From an uncultured Eubacterium sp. (GTDB lineage: Bacteria > Bacillota > Clostridia > Lachnospirales > CAG-274), in contig UQRG01000017.1 in assembly GCA_900543365.1 (NCBI GenBank), positions 1 through 16,720 of the forward strand: 16,720 nt of DNA, written 5' to 3'. The translations under genes were made by a program, and so were the position numbers. How positions within the stretch are numbered: the first letter of the stretch is position 1; the number at the start of each line of letters is the position of its first letter. A model generated the notes under the pieces. The model ran no database searches. It worked only from the letters and a program-made list of their open reading frames with translations, and was not told the DNA's origin. This document shows, in pieces, positions 14,503 through 16,720 of the stretch.

Positions 14503-16422
14503 ATGGTTAGGCTATCTGCTATGGCTAGAGAGCAAAGGAGCAAAATGTTTCTTTATGTATTGCTTGATGTAATACTAATTAATATATCTATTATAATTGC
14601 TATATGCTTGTGGTATGGTGGCACTATTCCGGGACTTCCTGGAGGACAAGGCAGGCTCATACCAATTGAAGTATGGAGTTGGTACAAATATACATTTATT
14701 TTTGTGTCGCCTTTTTGCCTTATAGTATATGGTTTGTTTAAGTTTTATTCTAATTTGTGGAAGTATGCAACTATTGATGATATGTATAAAATCATTGTTG
14801 CCAACACAATTATATATATTGCAATTTATAGTTACTACTATTACTTTGTATCTAACATAGTTAATTTGGAATTACCAAAGAGAATGTTAATTGTAGGTTG
14901 GATACTAAGTATTATATTTTTTATTTTTTCTCGTTCAGGCTATCGTGTTGTCAAAAGAATTTTTATTAATATTGAACATTCTTTTGATAAAAAAAGTGGC
15001 AAAAAAAGAGTGCTTATTGTTGGTGCAGGATACTCTGGATACAATGTTGTTAGAAGCATTAACAACAATGAAAAGGGGTATGAAGATAGAATGGCAGTTT
15101 TAGTTGTTGATGATGATTATGGCAAAAATAACACCAATTTAATGGGGGTTAGAGTTACTTATGACACAGCCAATATTCCACGATTATGCAAGGAGTATGA
15201 AATTGATGAAATAATTGTGGCTATTCCATCAGCAAATACTGCTCAAATAAATAGAATAATGGAGTTTTGTACACAAACAGAATGTACATTAAAGATGATA
15301 CCACCTATGAGTGATATTTCCGATGGTGGTTATCAAAGATTGAGAGATGTTAATATTACCGATTTACTTTTTAGAGATGAAGTATCTATTGATATTTGTA
15401 GTATTTCTGAATATATTAAGGATAGAGTTGTACTTGTAACTGGTGGCGGTGGTTCTATTGGTTCTGAACTTTGCAGACAAATTATAAAGTTTGAGCCGCA
15501 GCTTCTTGTTATATTTGATGTATATGAAAATAATGCTTATGAGCTTTATACTGAACTTAAGAATAGGTATGGTAATAAGGCTAAGATGATTGTTAGAATA
15601 GGTACTATAAGAGATATTAATTGTGTTGAAGAAGTTTTTAAGGCATATAATCCTAATGTTGTGTTCCACGCAGCTGCTCATAAGCACGTGCCACTTATGG
15701 AATATGTACCAGCAGAGGCTGTTAAAAATAATGTATTTGGCACATTAAATGTAGCAAAGTGTGCTGATAAATATGGTGTTGACCATTTTGTTCTGCTTTC
15801 AACTGACAAGGCTGTTAATCCAACTAATGTTATGGGTGCTACAAAGAGAATAACAGAACTTATTATTCAGGAATACGCATCTCATAGCAATACTAAGTTT
15901 GTTGCAGTGCGTTTTGGTAATGTTTTAGGCAGTAACGGCAGTGTTATTCCACTTTTTCAAAAACAGATTAAAGCTGGTGGTCCTGTAACTGTAACAGATA
16001 AGAATATAACAAGATTTTTTATGACTATTCCAGAGGCATCAAGACTTGTTATGCAGGCTGCCAGTCTTGACAATAGTGGCAGAATATATGTTCTTGATAT
16101 GGGTAAGCCAGTTAAAATTGACGACCTTGCCAGAAACCTTATAAGGCTTTCAGGTTATACACCAGACAAAGATATTAAAATTAAGTATACTGGATTAAGA
16201 CCTGGTGAAAAGCTTTATGAGGAACTTATAATGGCAGAGGAAAAAGAAAGTACGAAACTTGTTTTTGGTGATAAAATATTTGTTACTGCTCCTGTTAATA
16301 TGGATTATGATAAATTTAATGCTGACTTAAAAGAACTCTATAATGTGGCATTTAGCGAACCTGAAAAAGTAATAAGTGTTATTAAAAAAATTGTTCCTAA
16401 TTTTAATCAAAAGGGAGAATAA
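14503..16422 (+). CDS. Membrane-anchored nucleotide-sugar 4,6-dehydratase (CapD/PglF/FlaA1-like large form)
   Basis: The 639-residue protein has four N-terminal membrane helices (about 15-38, 62-82, 96-118, 126-146). A first Rossmann domain follows with GAGYSGYNVV (174-183), then the catalytic short-chain dehydrogenase domain with VTGGGGSIGSE (312-322), AAAHKHVPLME (390-400) and STDKAVNPTNVMGATKR (433-449). This is the CapD/PglF arrangement, with the usual Tyr-Lys pair replaced by Met444 and Lys448, and RPGEKLYEEL at 566-575. Relatives convert UDP-GlcNAc to the 4-keto-6-deoxy sugar, the first step to bacillosamine or FucNAc-type sugars in capsules and protein glycans. Start: AGGAGG at 14492-14497, spacing 5. 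With the following phosphoglycosyl transferase gene it suggests a glycan started with a di-amino or 6-deoxy sugar on undecaprenyl phosphate. Confidence 0.94.
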   Translation: MVRLSAMAREQRSKMFLYVLLDVILINISIIIAICLWYGGTIPGLPGGQGRLIPIEVWSWYKYTFIFVSPFCLIVYGLFKFYSNLWKYATIDDMYKIIVANTIIYIAIYSYYYYFVSNIVNLELPKRMLIVGWILSIIFFIFSRSGYRVVKRIFINIEHSFDKKSGKKRVLIVGAGYSGYNVVRSINNNEKGYEDRMAVLVVDDDYGKNNTNLMGVRVTYDTANIPRLCKEYEIDEIIVAIPSANTAQINRIMEFCTQTECTLKMIPPMSDISDGGYQRLRDVNITDLLFRDEVSIDICSISEYIKDRVVLVTGGGGSIGSELCRQIIKFEPQLLVIFDVYENNAYELYTELKNRYGNKAKMIVRIGTIRDINCVEEVFKAYNPNVVFHAAAHKHVPLMEYVPAEAVKNNVFGTLNVAKCADKYGVDHFVLLSTDKAVNPTNVMGATKRITELIIQEYASHSNTKFVAVRFGNVLGSNGSVIPLFQKQIKAGGPVTVTDKNITRFFMTIPEASRLVMQAASLDNSGRIYVLDMGKPVKIDDLARNLIRLSGYTPDKDIKIKYTGLRPGEKLYEELIMAEEKESTKLVFGDKIFVTAPVNMDYDKFNADLKELYNVAFSEPEKVISVIKKIVPNFNQKGE

Positions 16423-16424
16423 AT

Positions 16425-16720
16425 ATGTATAAAGCTGTAAAGAGATTACTTGATTTTTTAATAAGTTTTTTGGCTATTTGTGGCTTAAGCTGGCTACTTA
16501 TAATTATTGCACTTATTATTAAAATTGAGGATAATGGCAATATTTTGTTTAAACAAAAAAGAATTGGTTTAAATAAGAAAGAATTTTATATTTACAAATT
16601 TAGAACAATGAAAACAACTACGCCAAAGGATGTACCTACCCATCTTTTGGAAAATCCAGATAGTTACATAACTACTATAGGCAAATTTTTAAGAAAGTCA
16701 AGTCTTGATGAACTTCCACA
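16425..16720 (+). CDS. Sugar transferase / phosphoglycosyl transferase (PglC/WcaJ-type), partial
   Basis: An ATG at 16425, two bases after the previous stop and preceded by GGGAG inside the end of that gene, opens a frame to the window edge (98 full codons). It has the features of the bacterial sugar transferase family (PF02397): one N-terminal hydrophobic segment (about 9-32), FKQKRIG (42-48), YKFRTM (57-62), TPKDVPTHLLENP (66-78) and SSLDELP (92-98), where D95-E96 is the catalytic Asp-Glu pair of PglC-like monotopic enzymes. These transfer a phosphosugar from a UDP-sugar to undecaprenyl phosphate and so begin glycan assembly. The canonical Ser-Pro of the membrane segment is Ser-Trp here (residues 22-23). 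About 200 residues are expected for the short form; the rest lies outside the window. Confidence 0.93.
   Translation, partial: MYKAVKRLLDFLISFLAICGLSWLLIIIALIIKIEDNGNILFKQKRIGLNKKEFYIYKFRTMKTTTPKDVPTHLLENPDSYITTIGKFLRKSSLDELP

Noticed and set aside
1..16720. CRISPR arrays, tRNA/rRNA genes, phage attachment sites, defence genes
   Set aside because: No regularly spaced direct repeats, no tRNA or rRNA-like sequence and no defence or phage protein motifs were seen on either strand.

Overview
The window is AT-rich, uses AGA/ATA/TTA-type codons, and has strong AGGAGG Shine-Dalgarno sites and TTGACA/TATAAT-type promoters. Together with Rex, an FCD-type GntR regulator, an ABC-F protein, a YesL (DUF624) protein and a spore-type SpoIID-domain gene, this points to a low-GC Gram-positive anaerobe of the Clostridia, possibly Lachnospiraceae-like. 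The genus cannot be fixed from the sequence alone.

Left part (1-1456): the minus strand carries the first half of a YesL/DUF624 membrane protein with a good promoter. Divergent from it is a broken SpoIID/LytB-domain gene, frameshifted near 580 and cut off at about 1036. Next to the break lie a terminal-repeat-like sequence and a decayed C-terminal fragment of an IS256-family (Mutator-type) transposase on the minus strand. Then truA, a small four-helix membrane protein and an AEC-family permease run as a short plus-strand operon ending in a clear terminator (3544-3574).

Middle part (3649-9822): a minus-strand GntR/FCD regulator faces a tightly packed six-gene plus-strand operon. The operon encodes a cyclase-family metal hydrolase, a PanE/ApbA-type ketopantoate-reductase-like enzyme, a YhcH/YjgK/YiaL-family protein and a complete DctP-DctQ-DctM TRAP transporter. 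The divergent intergenic region has a promoter for each direction. A 16-bp palindrome and two overlapping near-copies of it are present, and the near-copies sit directly on the operon promoter. The likely reading is a substrate-inducible uptake and catabolism system for a small organic or sugar acid whose identity the sequence does not reveal. After the operon comes a 250-base convergent intergenic region with nested inverted repeats (a possible MITE-like element) and a bidirectional terminator.

Right part (9823-16720): a minus-strand ABC-F ATPase is divergent from rex (NADH/NAD+ sensing repressor, near-consensus promoter, terminator overlapping its stop codon). A new promoter then begins a surface-glycan locus: an O-antigen-ligase/polymerase-like membrane protein with a large extracytoplasmic insertion, a membrane-anchored CapD/PglF-type nucleotide-sugar 4,6-dehydratase, and the start of a PglC/WcaJ-type phosphoglycosyl transferase cut by the window edge. 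This looks like the front of a capsule, exopolysaccharide or glycoprotein-glycan cluster continuing past 16720.
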